Shown piece by piece: positions 1-31,300 of a DNA stretch of 64,000 bases. The position numbers and the translations under genes were made by a program. Position 1 is the first letter of the stretch. The number at the start of each line of letters is the position of its first letter. A model generated the notes under the pieces. That model saw only the letters and a program-made list of their open reading frames with translations. It was not told where the DNA came from and ran no database searches. Source of the DNA: Urophycis tenuis (lineage: Eukaryota; Chordata; Actinopteri; Gadiformes; Phycidae); contig JAXIVH010000005.1 in assembly GCA_036785325.1 (NCBI GenBank), positions 14,502,341-14,566,340 on the forward strand. The letters run 5' to 3'.

Positions 1-18
1 TGTCTTCTCCGTGCCCAG

Positions 19-5022
<5,004 letters not shown>

Positions 5023-5961
5023 CCATTGATGCCCTGCCAGCCTGTGGGCCAAAATACCAAAAGTGCCAGCTTGATTTGCACCAATGAAACGTGATACATG
5101 GGGGTTGCACATATAAATCACATAGGAATATGAAATGTAGACCATATTTGTAAATTGTTTCATTTAATAATAAAAGAATAATTCAAATGGTCATTTCCAA
5201 TCATCAACTGTTTAATTGTTTTTTTTTTGTGTGTGTGTTTTTTTTTTAAAACAATTGTTATGTTGCGTATCCGAAAAAAAAAAATCGAAGCAGTAGAGCT
5301 AGAGAGACCAAAGGAGACAAAAAGTGTTGAATTAAAATGCTTTAATAAATGGCTTTATTTGTCATCCTTGCACTAACCCAGTAAGTCACAAGCGTTAGGC
5401 TTAACAACCTCCGCCAACACGTGTAGCACCTGCACTCCACACTACGTCTGCACCCCGGACTCCCAAGAACTAATTTCATTGTCAAAATGGATCGGCCTAG
5501 TCTTGCATTGACAGCGTGGTGGGGGGGTACTTGTTTTTTTTCAATTTTCATCATTGTCAAAAACACTTTACTTCTCCTCCGTTATACTCTTCACAGCCCA
5601 CAGTCTCTCAACCTCTCAACACGCATCTATGACTTTAACGAACGCTACCTTCAGACAGCGCTTTCGGGGCCGAGCTAAAGGTGCCTTGTTTTTAATTGGC
5701 CGCCTCTGCGCTGTCGCCCGCGGGGAGAAGAAGCGAAGCGCTGCTGCAGCAGAGCAGCCAGAGGTGGGAGGAGTGGTAGACCAGCAGCGACGCTTCCTAA
5801 ACAACACTTTTCCCCCCGTTCCTAGTTTTGGTGGTCACGAGTTTTCTGGTGGACTTTTATTTTTATTTATTTTTTAAAGAACGCTGAATGCATGATAACT
5901 CCACCCGATCAGAAACTTCTTGTGATCTAACTAAGCGTACACGTCCAACCACGTTTCCTGG
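5023..5961. other. intergenic nadsyn1-tpcn2 spacer and tpcn2 5' region
   Basis: The nadsyn1 3' UTR runs to about 5190. The rest contains T/A-rich low-complexity sequence (5220-5290) and a GC-richer stretch at 5640-5780 that probably belongs to the tpcn2 promoter or 5' UTR. No further gene or clear core-promoter motif was found. Confidence 0.5.
5169..5174 (+). terminator. polyadenylation signal AATAAA, nadsyn1
   Basis: AATAAA lies 147 nt after the nadsyn1 stop codon, the first such signal downstream. Confidence 0.6.
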
Positions 5962-17230
<11,269 letters not shown>

Positions 17231-17673
17231 ATAGAAACACACTCACATATATATAAATATATAGCCAAGTATTCCATCAGTAACTTTACTAAAGACACAA
17301 CATTGATGAGACCCTACCTACTGTAGTTTAATTTCATTTTAATTATTTTGTATCAATTTTTAAGGACCTTATCTGATCAGAAGTTCAGTAGATAAGGGTT
17401 GGCCACTAACCAGGCCTTCTGATGGATGAGATTATATTTTATTTTAAAAGATGAAGGGAAAGCATTTGCTCTGAGTGTGCTATTTTTTTAGTTCTTATTT
17501 ATTGGTAGGGCTATTTTAGGGATTCAATTTCATGCCTTGTTTTGTAAATGACTCAATGGGATTTAAAACCACTTGATAAAAAAACGACTTGATAAAAAAA
17601 ATAAACTGGTAAAGAAGGGATGTTTCTATAAAGTGAATCATATTATTAATCACGTTATTTTTGTATAAATGAC

Positions 17674-17679
17674 AATAAA
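17674..17679 (+). terminator. polyadenylation signal AATAAA, tpcn2
   Basis: AATAAA 444 nt after the tpcn2 stop is a plausible end signal. A second AATAAA near 17600 is also possible, so the exact 3' end is uncertain. Confidence 0.5.
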
Positions 17680-17984
17680 TGATAAATGTACAGGACAAAT
17701 ATATCAAGTGTCAATCTGAAAAATACCATCTTAGCGTAGTAGCCTACTCAAAGCTAACATAACACAATTTGCAGAAGAAAATTGGGAGTTGGGAAAACAA
17801 AGGGTTGGCTATTTTCAGGCTATTTTTGGAGACATTTAAAACAGTTATAAAATGACTGCTCTTTTATATTGCTTCATGTTGTGCTTCATTATTGTTATTG
17901 TTAATGGACGTCAACATCTTGAAACTTGAGTCAATTGACAAGGGTCAATCCGTTAATGTATTTAAAAAAAAACACACGTCCAAT

Positions 17985-18757
17985 CAGTGGCGGCTGGTGA
18001 AGAATATTCTAGGTGGGGCTGTGCCATATTCAGTCAATTTCAGTAACCATCCCAATACATTGAACACAAACTACAGGAAACGAGTGCTCCGTGAAATAGT
18101 CAATGATTATTTAATGCCAATATTAAAAAGTTGAGGCCTTCTAACACAAAACATAAACAACATATTGCACAATCACAAGCTTTCCATTTTTTCATTTGAA
18201 ATTGAATTTGTAGTCACTTTGGCCTCTATGAAATTACAGTAAACATTTTATATACTAAACAATCAAGAAAATAATCAGCAGATTAATAGGTAGTGAAAAT
18301 TAAGGACTAAAAAATACTAAGGTCAACTATATACAGACTCGCCCTGACTCGCCCCTGCATTCGCTCGCTTGGGGCGATAAAGTAATCGCCCATATCTGCT
18401 TGGATTTGAGGACGCTGATTGGCCAAATTTTATGTCATGCTTTCACATCTTAAATTAGTAATTGGCTAAACAGTTACACAGACCCGCCTCCTTGGGGCGA
18501 TTTCTCCATCGCCCCAGAGCTGTTGAAGCATGGGACACGGGACGTGTAGGAAAAGCATACATCTTGCACAGATGATTTTCTATCATATTTTGCACATATT
18601 ACTGGGTACAGTCATATTTCAAACACACACATATTAACAATTTGTATAATTTATTGTTATTAGTTTTATTTTATTTTTAATTTATTTATTTATTGTGGGT
18701 CTATTATTTATTTATTGGGGGGTCGGTGCCCTATCGCCCTTTGGACAGCCAGCCGCC
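17985..18757. mobile_element. non-autonomous hAT-like element (about 770 bp)
   Basis: The left end CAGTGGCGGCTGGTG is matched in inverse orientation by CAGCCAGCCGCC at the right end. Flanks CGTCCAAT and TGTCCAAA agree at 6 of 8 positions, consistent with an aged 8-bp target duplication. The interior repeats GGGGCGAT-type motifs and has no coding capacity. It occupies most of the tpcn2-pop4 spacer. Confidence 0.55.
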
Positions 18758-18821
18758 TGTCCAAAGTGCATTATACTGTACGTGAGGAACAGGAAAGCAG
18801 CCCGTACTGTCGTGCTGCAGC

Positions 18822-18836
18822 CCACCAGGGGGCGCT
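18822..18836 (+). promoter_or_regulatory. CTCF-binding motif upstream of pop4
   Basis: CCACCAGGGGGCGCT matches the vertebrate CTCF core (CCASYAGRKGGCRC) at every position. It lies 138 bp before the pop4 start codon, in the spacer that joins the 11q13-type and 19q12-type gene blocks. Occupancy is inference. Confidence 0.75.
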
Positions 18837-18973
18837 CACCCGCCGCTGGAGTTCACAGCAAAGGAAACAACAGAAGAAGTTCTCGCGTGCCATCCACGCT
18901 GTGCGTGCTGCTTCCTTTTCCTTTTTTGTGCCTTATTGCCACAAATAAAACAATTTGATCTGATAAAGGACCC

Positions 18974-22713
<3,740 letters not shown>

Positions 22714-22947
22714 CGCCGGTCGCGGGGCCAGTTTTGGAGCTGGGCGGGGCCGGGGCCTTTCGCCGGAAGCTTCCGGAAGCTCCCGTCACCGGGCCTCAGT
22801 GGGCCCCCGACCTGCCCACCCCCACTGTTGGTGGGCCGCGCTCCTCCACTGTAGTTTGGGGCCGCAGTGTTTGACGAGACGGGCTGAAGGACAAACCCCC
22901 CAGAATGCACCGCCATTCATACCTTCAGGTAGGAATACCTTGACCGA

Positions 22948-22953
22948 AATAAA
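22948..22953 (+). terminator. polyadenylation signal AATAAA, pop4
   Basis: AATAAA lies 235 nt after the pop4 stop codon. Confidence 0.7.
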
Positions 22954-23187
22954 GAAGTCTATGATGGGAACAGTGCTGATGTTTTTTAGAAGGGCTACAC
23001 TCCCCGGTGAGCCCTTGCCCACATTCAGGCCTGGAATCTATTTTCTAGCTCTCTGAAAAAACTGTCTTTTCACACTCAGGCAGGTGTTTTTTTGGTATGT
23101 GTGGCCGCACGCTCTTTAATGAGAGTGAGATTGAAGTCTTCTGGTTTATTTTGAAATATAATAACAGTACCATTTACTGCTAGTGGC

Positions 23188-23202
23188 CACTAGAGGGCAG
23201 CT
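23188..23202 (+). promoter_or_regulatory. CTCF-binding motif downstream of pop4
   Basis: CCACTAGAGGGCAGC is a strong match to the CTCF core. It lies about 235 bp after the pop4 polyadenylation signal, just outside the nested transposons, in the same orientation as the motif at 18822. Confidence 0.7.
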
Positions 23203-25123
23203 GGACCTTTTTTATTTATTAAAATGATGGGCGTTTGCCATGTTGAACATGAATGAAGTCAGATTTAAAGACCCACTCTGGCAAAATGTGACTTTTTTTT
23301 TAACCCTTTTAGTGATATATATGTATTTTCAACACATAGTACGATCGAAATATGTCGTAAAACGATTCATAAGGATTTCTGGTTTGAACTGTCACTGAAC
23401 CTCCGCAAGTCACAAAAACACGAACCCGTTTTTCCTGTCCTCATGTCGTCATGAAGATGTGGATCAAAAACTGACTTTCAGGCGAGCACAGGCAACTTGC
23501 GTAGTTCGCGAGTAGGGGGAAGACAATGCTTGCAAGCAGCTTATTGCCTACCCCTGATTGTGTGTGTGTCTAATTTTTGACCAAATTTCCCGCGTTGTCC
23601 TCCGGTGGGCTCAGGAGGTCCCCCCGCCGCGGAGGGTAGGGGTCCCGGTCACGCAGGAGACGGTGTGAGCAGCGGCCACTCACAGGACCGCTGGTCACCC
23701 CTCTAACATTGAGGACCATATAATTCGGTCCTCAGTGATGAGGGTTCCGGCCCATGACTCATTTGACCTGCGCGGCCGCCCCCAGGCCACTCCATGAGTC
23801 TAGGAGAGTATCGGCTAGATGTACCTGAAACACATAAGCATAATCAGGTCATCTTAATTACATCGGGTACCATAGCTATTATATTCATCCGACCTCATTA
23901 AAATCATATGGTTTCGCCACCATATGCCTCACGAAATACAACACCAACTGCACATACAACAACAACTTAATTAACAGTACATTGAAATAATAATTAATAT
24001 TCACACTTAATGATTATAACCGATTAAATAAATATTAAACTCAATCGCGGTGCATGTTGGGGAAGCATAGCATTAGCCCATAGCAACCGCGTATTTGTTT
24101 GCAAATGACGTCCAACAAGTGGAACGCACTTGGGATGCACGTATCATTATTTATGCAAGATACACGCGTAAGTGAAGAATTCCTGCTCAGCAATAAACTC
24201 TTAATTCATTAAGCGCAATCAATACAAAAGACAGGATGATCCTAAGCGGGTTTTATATGTTGGCCGCTTTTTTAAGATGAGTTAATTGTGGTTCACCCAA
24301 GTACACCAATCGAGGATATGTTAGGCTGTGTAGTACACTGGGGCCAAGCTGCGCGCCGCCACGCACACACTCACACACGTCAACAATTAAATGGTCAAAT
24401 ATGTAGTTGTGTTAACATTTCATTGACTACAAATGCAATTACATTACAACATTCATTCAATTCATCTCGAAGACGAGTTCGTTCAGAAACAGCTACTTAT
24501 CACAAGTCAACTGACAAGATTGTGTTAACCTCTCACACAGTCGCGTAGCGTCAATGGCGGTTTGCGAGTAGAGTAGACGGACAGAAGTGAACGCGTCTGC
24601 AAGTTGATCGCGATGTGTTCAGGATTTACCGATAAGCACAATTTCACTGCTATTTTTTTGGCCTCCGTTGCGTTCCCTGTGTAAATCGATATCTATATAT
24701 TTCACAACACCTCGGTGTAAAACTGCTCCTTCGCGGACCACTTCAAACCGTTATTGCGTTGGAGTGGTCCCAAGCATACCTGTCAAGTTTCGGTTTTGAA
24801 AATAAGGGAAATTTTCCGGCGTCCGCCGCGAGCAGTCTAACCACCCCGACCAAGCTCCAGTATCCCTTACATTTTAAGACAGGTGTACAAGAAAGCTAAA
24901 ATCACCACTTGTCAACCACTTAAGCCTACCTTTGTTGACATTGACATGCTGTGAACATTCATTACATCCTGAATGAAAACACAAAAGGGGTTTATATGAA
25001 AAGTATTTATTTTGTGTCTTATTTACATATTATCTGTTCAACATTGCGTGTTACATTTTATTTTCATTCCACACATTCTTTTCATTTCATATTGCTTTTC
25101 TTTCACAGTTTTTCTTTTCATTT

Positions 25124-28015
25124 TTACTCTTTTAGAGACTTGTTGTACAAGTTTGTTGCAGATTTTGCATTCTTTAAGACTGTTTTTGAAGGAGTGTATT
25201 TGTGAACTGGGCCAGAGTAGTTGATTTTGCATGAGAGAAGAGCACTAACAGTTGTGTTATCAAGTGACATCCTATTCTCTGTTACAATTTTTCTGACCAT
25301 GCTAAATACTCTTTCGGAGCTTGCGTTGCTATGTGGAATGCTCAATAAGGCTTTCATAAGTCTCGGCAGCTCGCTGTACCTGTCCCTTCCTACCAGGCCC
25401 CAGAATCGGTCAATGCTGTCTTCTTGGGGTAGACTCTTCCTATCTGTCAGTTGGAATTCTGTGAATTCTTCTCTCAGCCTGTCCACATTCAGCCTCAACT
25501 GGGGGAATGAGGTCCCTAGCCTTTCCACTGTAAAGTAAAAGTGTTTGACTGAACATTGCAGATCAAAATTACTTTGCCTAAGAGCAATAGGCTTTATGTA
25601 CAACTCCACTACTTCCTGAACTTGAAGTAAAGCCTGGAAACTGTTTCTATTATCTACCTGTCCCTGGAGTTATGTTAAGGCGAGCTGCAGGGTCCAGCAC
25701 TTTCAGGTCCCTCAGGAGTGGATGGTCGAGGGGAAAGGAAGAGAACATCTTCTTAAGCACTGCCTCATAGAAGCTTCTCACAGTTCTACAACAGCATAAG
25801 AGTGAAAAAAATGCATTAGTGGTAATATATTGGTACACTACAACCAATACTCTTATACAGTCAAAAGATGATATCATAATATAACTACTGGGTAATATAC
25901 TCACTGAAATATTTTCTTCTCAGCTGACACAGGGAGCTCAGCGCTTCTCATGAATGCCTTTGTGTCTGCTCCGATAAAGAGATCTTCATCAGCCAACTGA
26001 TGTCCATCTCCATACTCCACCTCCCTGAGAGGTACACCCACAATTGCCCTGGCTGGTATGAGGTAGCCCAGGAACTTCTTTATCAGCCTGCACATCTCCT
26101 CTTCAAGTCTGTGAATTTGTACTCCCTCTGACTGCAGATAATATCAAGGTCACAACAAAAATAACAGTGAAATTAGAATGCTACAATAAGCACAGAAATT
26201 TAATTATGTACTAATCACTCATTCATTCAGTATCATTGAAACCCACCTGGAAGGCAATGTTAAACTCAGATAAAGGCTTAAGAGCAGCACTCAGGAACAG
26301 GAAGTAGGTCTTCACGATGGGATCACGCAGATGGCTTGCCAGATCACGCACTTTAACACTCCTCTCCTCCTCCTCATGACTGTTAAAGTAGGCCTACAGT
26401 ACATAGAGAATGAGGGTGGTAATACATGGTTAAAATTTAAATATAGCATTGTAAACTGTGTAGATATCTGCTGAGTGGAGTTACCATACTACCTGTAGTG
26501 CATCCCACTGGTTCAGCACCCTCTGGATGCAGGTTAACAGACTCAGCCATCTGGTGCTGCAGTACCTGAGGAGCTTCAGGTGGTCTGAATCAGTGAAGTC
26601 TACAAACTCTTTGTAGAGTTCACATCTTTTTGCACTGAGAGATAGAAAATGACTCTGTTAGTGGTTGGAATAGTGAGTGAGTGAGTGAGTGAGTACTAGG
26701 CTACCTTGTTCATGAGTTCACCACATGAAATGTTGTTACATTGTCACACAATATTAGGCGAGAGAAATAGCAGGCCCATATGTAGGCTATCCATTTACCT
26801 TTTATCAAAGTGGGTGTATATCCCCACCAGGATGTCTTCCACCGGTACCTGGGCTGCTCTGATGCCACAGCCTGTGGCTAGTTGTACCAAGTGGCAGATG
26901 CAGCCAAGGTCCTGGACGTGGGGCTGGCTGGTCTTCAGTCTGGTGATGACGGAGTTATGTCGGCCTTTCATAACACTCGCATTGTCTGAATTAAAGGCAA
27001 TCAGATTATCCCATGGGATGCCTTTTTTTCTATTAGAAACAGGAGAAAAAAAATGCCACAAAACGTCTCAGACAAAATGTAAGGTTGTAACTCAATGCAA
27101 ACTACTAAACATGTCAACACAGTGCAGTTCCCCTTACCTTAATGCTTCACTCAGCTTTTCATAAAGATTTTCTGCATTTCCCACATTGCATATAGGCATT
27201 TCCAGGAATCTTGTAGCGACCTGCAGAGTGGCCTCATCGTAGAGTCTAGTCAGGATGACGAATTCTTTGTCTGTTTTTCTGTTATTAGATTCGTCGCACA
27301 TCAGTGAAAAGGGCTGAGATCGGCATGTTTTGGCCAACTCGTCGTCGAGTTCTGTTGCTATGGCACCTGTTGAGCGTCCAGTAATTAGCTAGTAGCCCAG
27401 AACATGCATGCCATGGGCACATTATCAAATGGAATAACGTTACACAATAGTCATAGTTATGTCATTCAATGCCAGAGTTTTTTTCCCTCAGTGTACAGTC
27501 AGTGCCAGCACTGTAAAGGAATTCTACTGATAGGTAGCTGTATGGCTAGCTAACTTACCTTTGATGAGTTGAGTAGCCTTGGTTTTTCCCGCTGAATATT
27601 TCCGTGCAATAGCAGAGTCCGGGAACATGTCGGCTACACACTTGTTGAAGTCATCATGGAAGGAGAAAGGAATGTTGTTTTTGGCACACAGCATTGCCAT
27701 TTTTACCTCTGCACTTGTGACCTGGTCTGCCTCGGTGGCATTTCTCGTCACGAATGCTGACATCGCCTGGGCATGTTTTTGTGCCTCTAGCCCGCGCTTG
27801 TGCTTGGCGGATTTCTCGTGCTGACTTACATCACTCCTCCCCCCGTGCGAGATGCTAAAGTCGCAGTTACAAACCCTACAAAACGCGTGACTGTCCCCCA
27901 CCCTGCTTCTCTTCAAAAACGAAAATTCGCTGTCCCATTGCTCTCGGTATTTACACGACGGTTTGGCTTTTTTGGCAGGAGGAGTTCCCTCTCTGTCTCT
28001 GTCGCGTCCGTCCAT
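25124..28015 (-). pseudogene. hAT transposase, 7 exons, one frameshift
   Basis: Exons on the minus strand, high to low: 28015-27559, 27366-27138, 27029-26799, 26634-26493, 26393-26247, 26131-25905, 25785-25124, totalling 2095 nt (about 697 codons plus one base). Exon 1 gives a BED-type zinc finger (FCRVCNCDFS followed by a paired-His HEKSAKH). Exon 3 has the core LIAFNSDNASVMKGRHNSVI, exon 4 YCSTRWLSLL, and the last exon the C-terminal hAT dimerisation signature LLSIPHSNASSERVFSM. Splice signals are good and phases consistent through exon 7. Within the last exon, near 25661, one extra base (in a GGG) shifts the frame and brings in-frame stops; read one base on, the protein continues. It could be a dead copy or a sequencing insertion. 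Host domestication is not indicated because terminal repeats and target duplication are intact. Confidence 0.85.
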
Positions 28016-28038
28016 CTTTGATTATGGCGTCACCAGCC

Positions 28039-28114
28039 TAGAGTACTATAGAGAGATTTCTCTAGATTTCACTATAGAGAGATTTCTTTTACTATTTCTC
28101 TCTATAGTACTCTA
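28039..28114. mobile_element. 76-bp micro-MITE with perfect 18-bp terminal repeats
   Basis: TAGAGTACTATAGAGAGA (28039-28056) and its exact reverse complement (28097-28114) enclose a 40-nt centre. The perfect 8-bp repeat CACCAGCC flanks it at 28031-28038 and 28115-28122. An 8-bp duplication and ends starting TAGAG fit the hAT pattern (YARNG). It lies 24 bp upstream of the transposase start codon inside the larger hAT element. Confidence 0.85.
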
Positions 28115-28922
28115 CACCAGCCTCGCGGCGAGGCTAGTGACAGAGCTCAGGTCAGAGGTCAGGGGAGGGAATGTTTTTTTTTTTTTTTTTTACTCCGCCC
28201 GGGCCCATTATTATTATTTTTTAATAACGCAGGTTAAAATACGGGATGATTACGGGAAAATACTAATACGGGAGGACGGCGGGAAAGAAGGGTAAAATAC
28301 GGGACTTTCCCGGCCAAAACGGGATACTTGACAGGTATGGCCCCAAGTTCATAACGCCGCAGAGCGTCGGGTGAGAGCTGTTGAAGTATGGGGTGCTTTC
28401 GTAATGAGGTGTTAAGGCTGGGTCGTTTACGCGTCGACGCAACGCTAGGGTGTTGCGGACCCTTTACATCCTTGACGTGCACCTACCAAAATCCAAGACG
28501 CGCGTCGAGGCGACGCAACCCCAACGCAGCGGCTTTGGCTGTGATTGGTCCGCTAACTACATTGGCTGGAGATCGCTTTTCCGGGTTCCACTCGTAATAA
28601 ATGCTTCGACTGATTGGCGACAACATATATATATATATATATATAACTTTTGCCTTCATTTCTGTAAACTTTTTTTTAACTCTCTAGTAATCCGTATGTA
28701 ATGACCGCAATCCCTACGCAGAAGCATAAACCAGCCGCAGACAAAGGGACGTGGGCAAGCAAAACCCCTTGCCTGAAACCAGGAAGAAGGTTTGAAAACC
28801 TGTACTTATGTGTAAAAGCTGTACAATTCTTTATTAGTTGGGCCAAAAGTATACGAATGTGCTCCTTTTTTAAATAAAATGAAAATGTCAGGGGTCAATC
28901 AATGGCCGGAGTGGGTCTTTAA

Positions 28923-29636
28923 GAGTAACACTGACATTTTGCTGTACAACATTGTTTTTGCTATGGAGAATGGAAATATGCTCTGTAATTGGCCAACTTG
29001 CAAAAAGGAGACATTAAAGTTACTGTTGAATTGTGTTTTTGTGGTTATGTTTAAAGCCTTGAAAAGTGAAATTGACTCCACAGCATGGGAGGAAAAGTGG
29101 ACCCTTTGGATATGATGGTTATGGTGTATTAGCCGATAGTAGTATATCATATGAGGAGTTACGGGTGTATGTTATATGAAGATACTTAAAGATGGCCTCA
29201 CCCCTGACCCCACATGCTCACGGTGCATTTCAGGTTGAACAACTGAACAAACACTTTCATTGTCATCCTTTAACATGCATGTATTGCGTTTGGGTTCCAC
29301 GGAGCGACAACCTTTTGAGTAATCTAAAGTGGAACCGTGATACCGTGGTTACTGTTTATCTGCTCTTCCCGATGTGTTGGGCAACCTGCAGTTTTTGTAA
29401 CTTCTGTGGTTATTTTTGACGCAAGAACCGCTTTTTGGGAGACGTGGTGGTGGGGGGGGGGGCGGGGGGCGTAGCAAAGCTGTGACGGAACAGCGTCAGC
29501 ATCTTTATAATGACCCCGAGGAGTCACCCCGTGATCAGCCTGCACTGGACAACCCGACCGCACAGACAGATACGCTCATCCATCCGCATCCTCTGCTCAA
29601 CGCCAGAGCCTCAAACCGTGGTGCCTCACAGAAGTC
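28923..29636. other. plekhf1 upstream region
   Basis: No independent gene was found. A G-rich run at 29448-29467 precedes a likely acceptor (GTAG near 29472), so 29473-29636 may be 5' UTR of the coding exon, with the promoter further upstream. Confidence 0.4.
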
Positions 29637-30556
29637 ATGCCGTGGGATGACCTAGCCTTTACCCAGGTGAACCGCGCCCGCATCCTGGCGGTGGAGAGCT
29701 CGTTCGGGCAGCGCGGGGCGACCCTGTTTGAGCCGGGGAGGGTGCTGGTGGGAGAGGGCCGGCTGTCAAAGCTCTCCCGCCGCCGCATTCAGCCCAAGGT
29801 TTTCTTCCTGTTCAGCGACGTGCTGGTGTACGGTAGCATCGTCGTGTCGGGTCACTGCTACAGCAACCAGAAGATCACATCCCTAGGTGAGCAGAAGCAT
29901 GTTCACTCCGTGTCCTGAGTTAGACTGTTGCTTACTGTTGATGAGCAGGGGTGCCATAGTCAAATCTGAATATGAGATTATTTGTGTGTGTGTGTCTGTG
30001 TCTGTGTCTGTGTCTGTAAATTTGTAAAAAAAAAAAAAAGAAATGTGTCGGGTGTCATATTTCATAGCCATGTATGTATGTATAAAACGTTTCTGTTTGA
30101 ATTGTCACAGAGCACATCCAGCTGGAGGATGCTGAGGACGGCACACGGATGGAGAACCACTGGCTGATCCGCACGCCTCGCAAGTCCTTCTACGTGGCCG
30201 CCGGCAGCCCCGAGGAGAAGCGCGCCTGGATGGAGCGCATCGCCGAATGCCGCGACCGCCGCCTCCGCCTCCGCCAGCGCGGCCCCGCCCCCCCGGCGCC
30301 CGCCGTGGCCCCCCCCTGGGTCCCCGACAGGGAGTCGGCGCTGTGCATGCGCTGTTCCGGCAGGTTCACCGTCACGCATCGCCGCCACCACTGCAGGAGC
30401 TGCGGCCTGCTGGTGTGCGCGGCGTGCTCCGAGCAGCGGGCCGTGCTGGCCCACATCCACCACAGTGAGCCCCAGAGGGTGTGCCGCCAGTGCCACGCCC
30501 GCCTGCTCCTCCTCCAGGGACAACGGAGGCCGGGCGGGGGGGGAACTTGGAGGTGA
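29637..30556 (+). CDS. plekhf1: phafin-1, PH and FYVE domain protein (2 coding exons, 231 aa)
   Basis: Phafin-1 binds phosphatidylinositol 3-phosphate on endosomes/lysosomes through PH and FYVE domains and takes part in autophagy and lysosomal apoptosis. Coding exons 29637-29886 and 30111-30556 sum to 696 nt. The PH domain spans roughly residues 35-130 (PKVFFLFSDVLVYGSIV, then WLIRTPRKSFYVAA). The FYVE finger follows with WVPD, paired cysteines CMRC and CRSC, RRHHCR and RVCRQC. The N-terminus NRARILAVESSFG matches the phafin family. The human protein has 279 aa with an acidic tail; here the frame ends soon after a G8 run near 30535-30542. One base of change there would open a Gln-rich extension, so the C-terminus is uncertain. 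An intron splits the PH domain, unlike the human gene as I know it. Position between pop4 and c19orf12 supports plekhf1 over plekhf2. Confidence 0.93.
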
Positions 30557-31300
30557 GCGGTTGTGACGGAGGCAGCGTTGGGGTGCAGCAGCAGCAGCAG
30601 CAGCTGCAGCAGCAGCAGGACAAGGTTGAGGGGATGATGGGAGTCCCAGAGTCCTGGGCCCTGTACATGCGTCTGGAGACTTTCTTTGGTGATTATTTCT
30701 CTTTTTTTATTTTTATTTTTTTATTTATCAAACGGAGGGGACATTGAGTCCACATGTTGAACCCCACAAATGTATGACAAATGTACTGATTCTAAGTGTG
30801 TTTGGGGAAAAAAGTGTCTTTAAAAATGTAAACAATTTTGAATGGAAGTGGCTGAGGAAGTTGCTTCACAACGTTTGTCACAAGAAGCATAAATTGTGAT
30901 TGTTGTTTGCAAAATGTATGTTGAATGCACTTTAAACTGAGCCTGATGTAACAACGTGAACATTACCTGACTCTGTGTCAAGTGTACATTTGGGATGTTT
31001 CATTTGAATCTACGGTGAAACACATTACCCAGGCTACATCTTATGTTATTTATATGTACAGTATATGTTTTATTTATATGCAAGGCCCAGCTGCACATTA
31101 ACAGACCATCCACCCAGCCTCGGTATATAACACACGTGTACAACCTTGATTTATTTGCATGTATAGCATAACATGACCATGTTTGTTAGGCAAATAGTCA
31201 TGGCATTATCATGTTGTGTATCAGCAGCGCACCCTGCCCTTGGGCAAGGCAGCTCAGCCAGGCAGGTTTTATGTGTTGCGCCGACTATGAATAAATGTGA
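30557..31300 (+). other. plekhf1 3' UTR with poly(A) signal
   Basis: The sequence after the stop is AT-rich and without genes. A (CAG)n run encoding Gln in one frame lies at 30583-30616, and AATAAA occurs at about 31290, a likely transcript end. Confidence 0.45.

Larger units (their letters stand above)
24775..28339 (-). mobile_element. hAT transposon, 3.57 kb, nearly complete
   Basis: Terminal inverted repeats begin CATACCTGTCAAGT at both ends. Flanking octamers GTCCCAAG (24767-24774) and GCCCCAAG (28340-28347) match at 7 of 8 positions, the expected hAT target-site duplication. Inside lies a spliced transposase gene on the minus strand and a 76-bp MITE between its start codon and the nearer terminal repeat. 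The element interrupts the TTAA-flanked element around it. Confidence 0.9.
23269..28918. mobile_element. outer TTAA-flanked DNA element (split by a hAT insertion)
   Basis: The ends are inverted repeats of about 15-18 bp: AGACCCACTCTGGC at the left and GCCGGAGTGGGTCT at the right. Each is bordered by TTAA (23265-23268 and 28919-28922). Removing the inner hAT leaves about 2.1 kb without a recognisable transposase. TTAA duplication occurs in piggyBac and Kolobok elements; the ends do not decide which. The left arm contains several short hairpins (for example CATATGGT with ACCATATG near 23908-23929, and GAGGACC with GGTCCTC near 23710-23732). It fills the pop4-plekhf1 spacer. Confidence 0.7.

Noticed and set aside
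23269..24774. Coding gene or structural RNA in the left arm of the outer element
   Set aside because: Only short open frames and small hairpins were seen; no family or RNA fold was recognised.
25641..25657. A 17-nt intron in the last transposase exon
   Set aside because: Too short to splice; a single inserted base explains the frame change and keeps family-like sequence on both sides.
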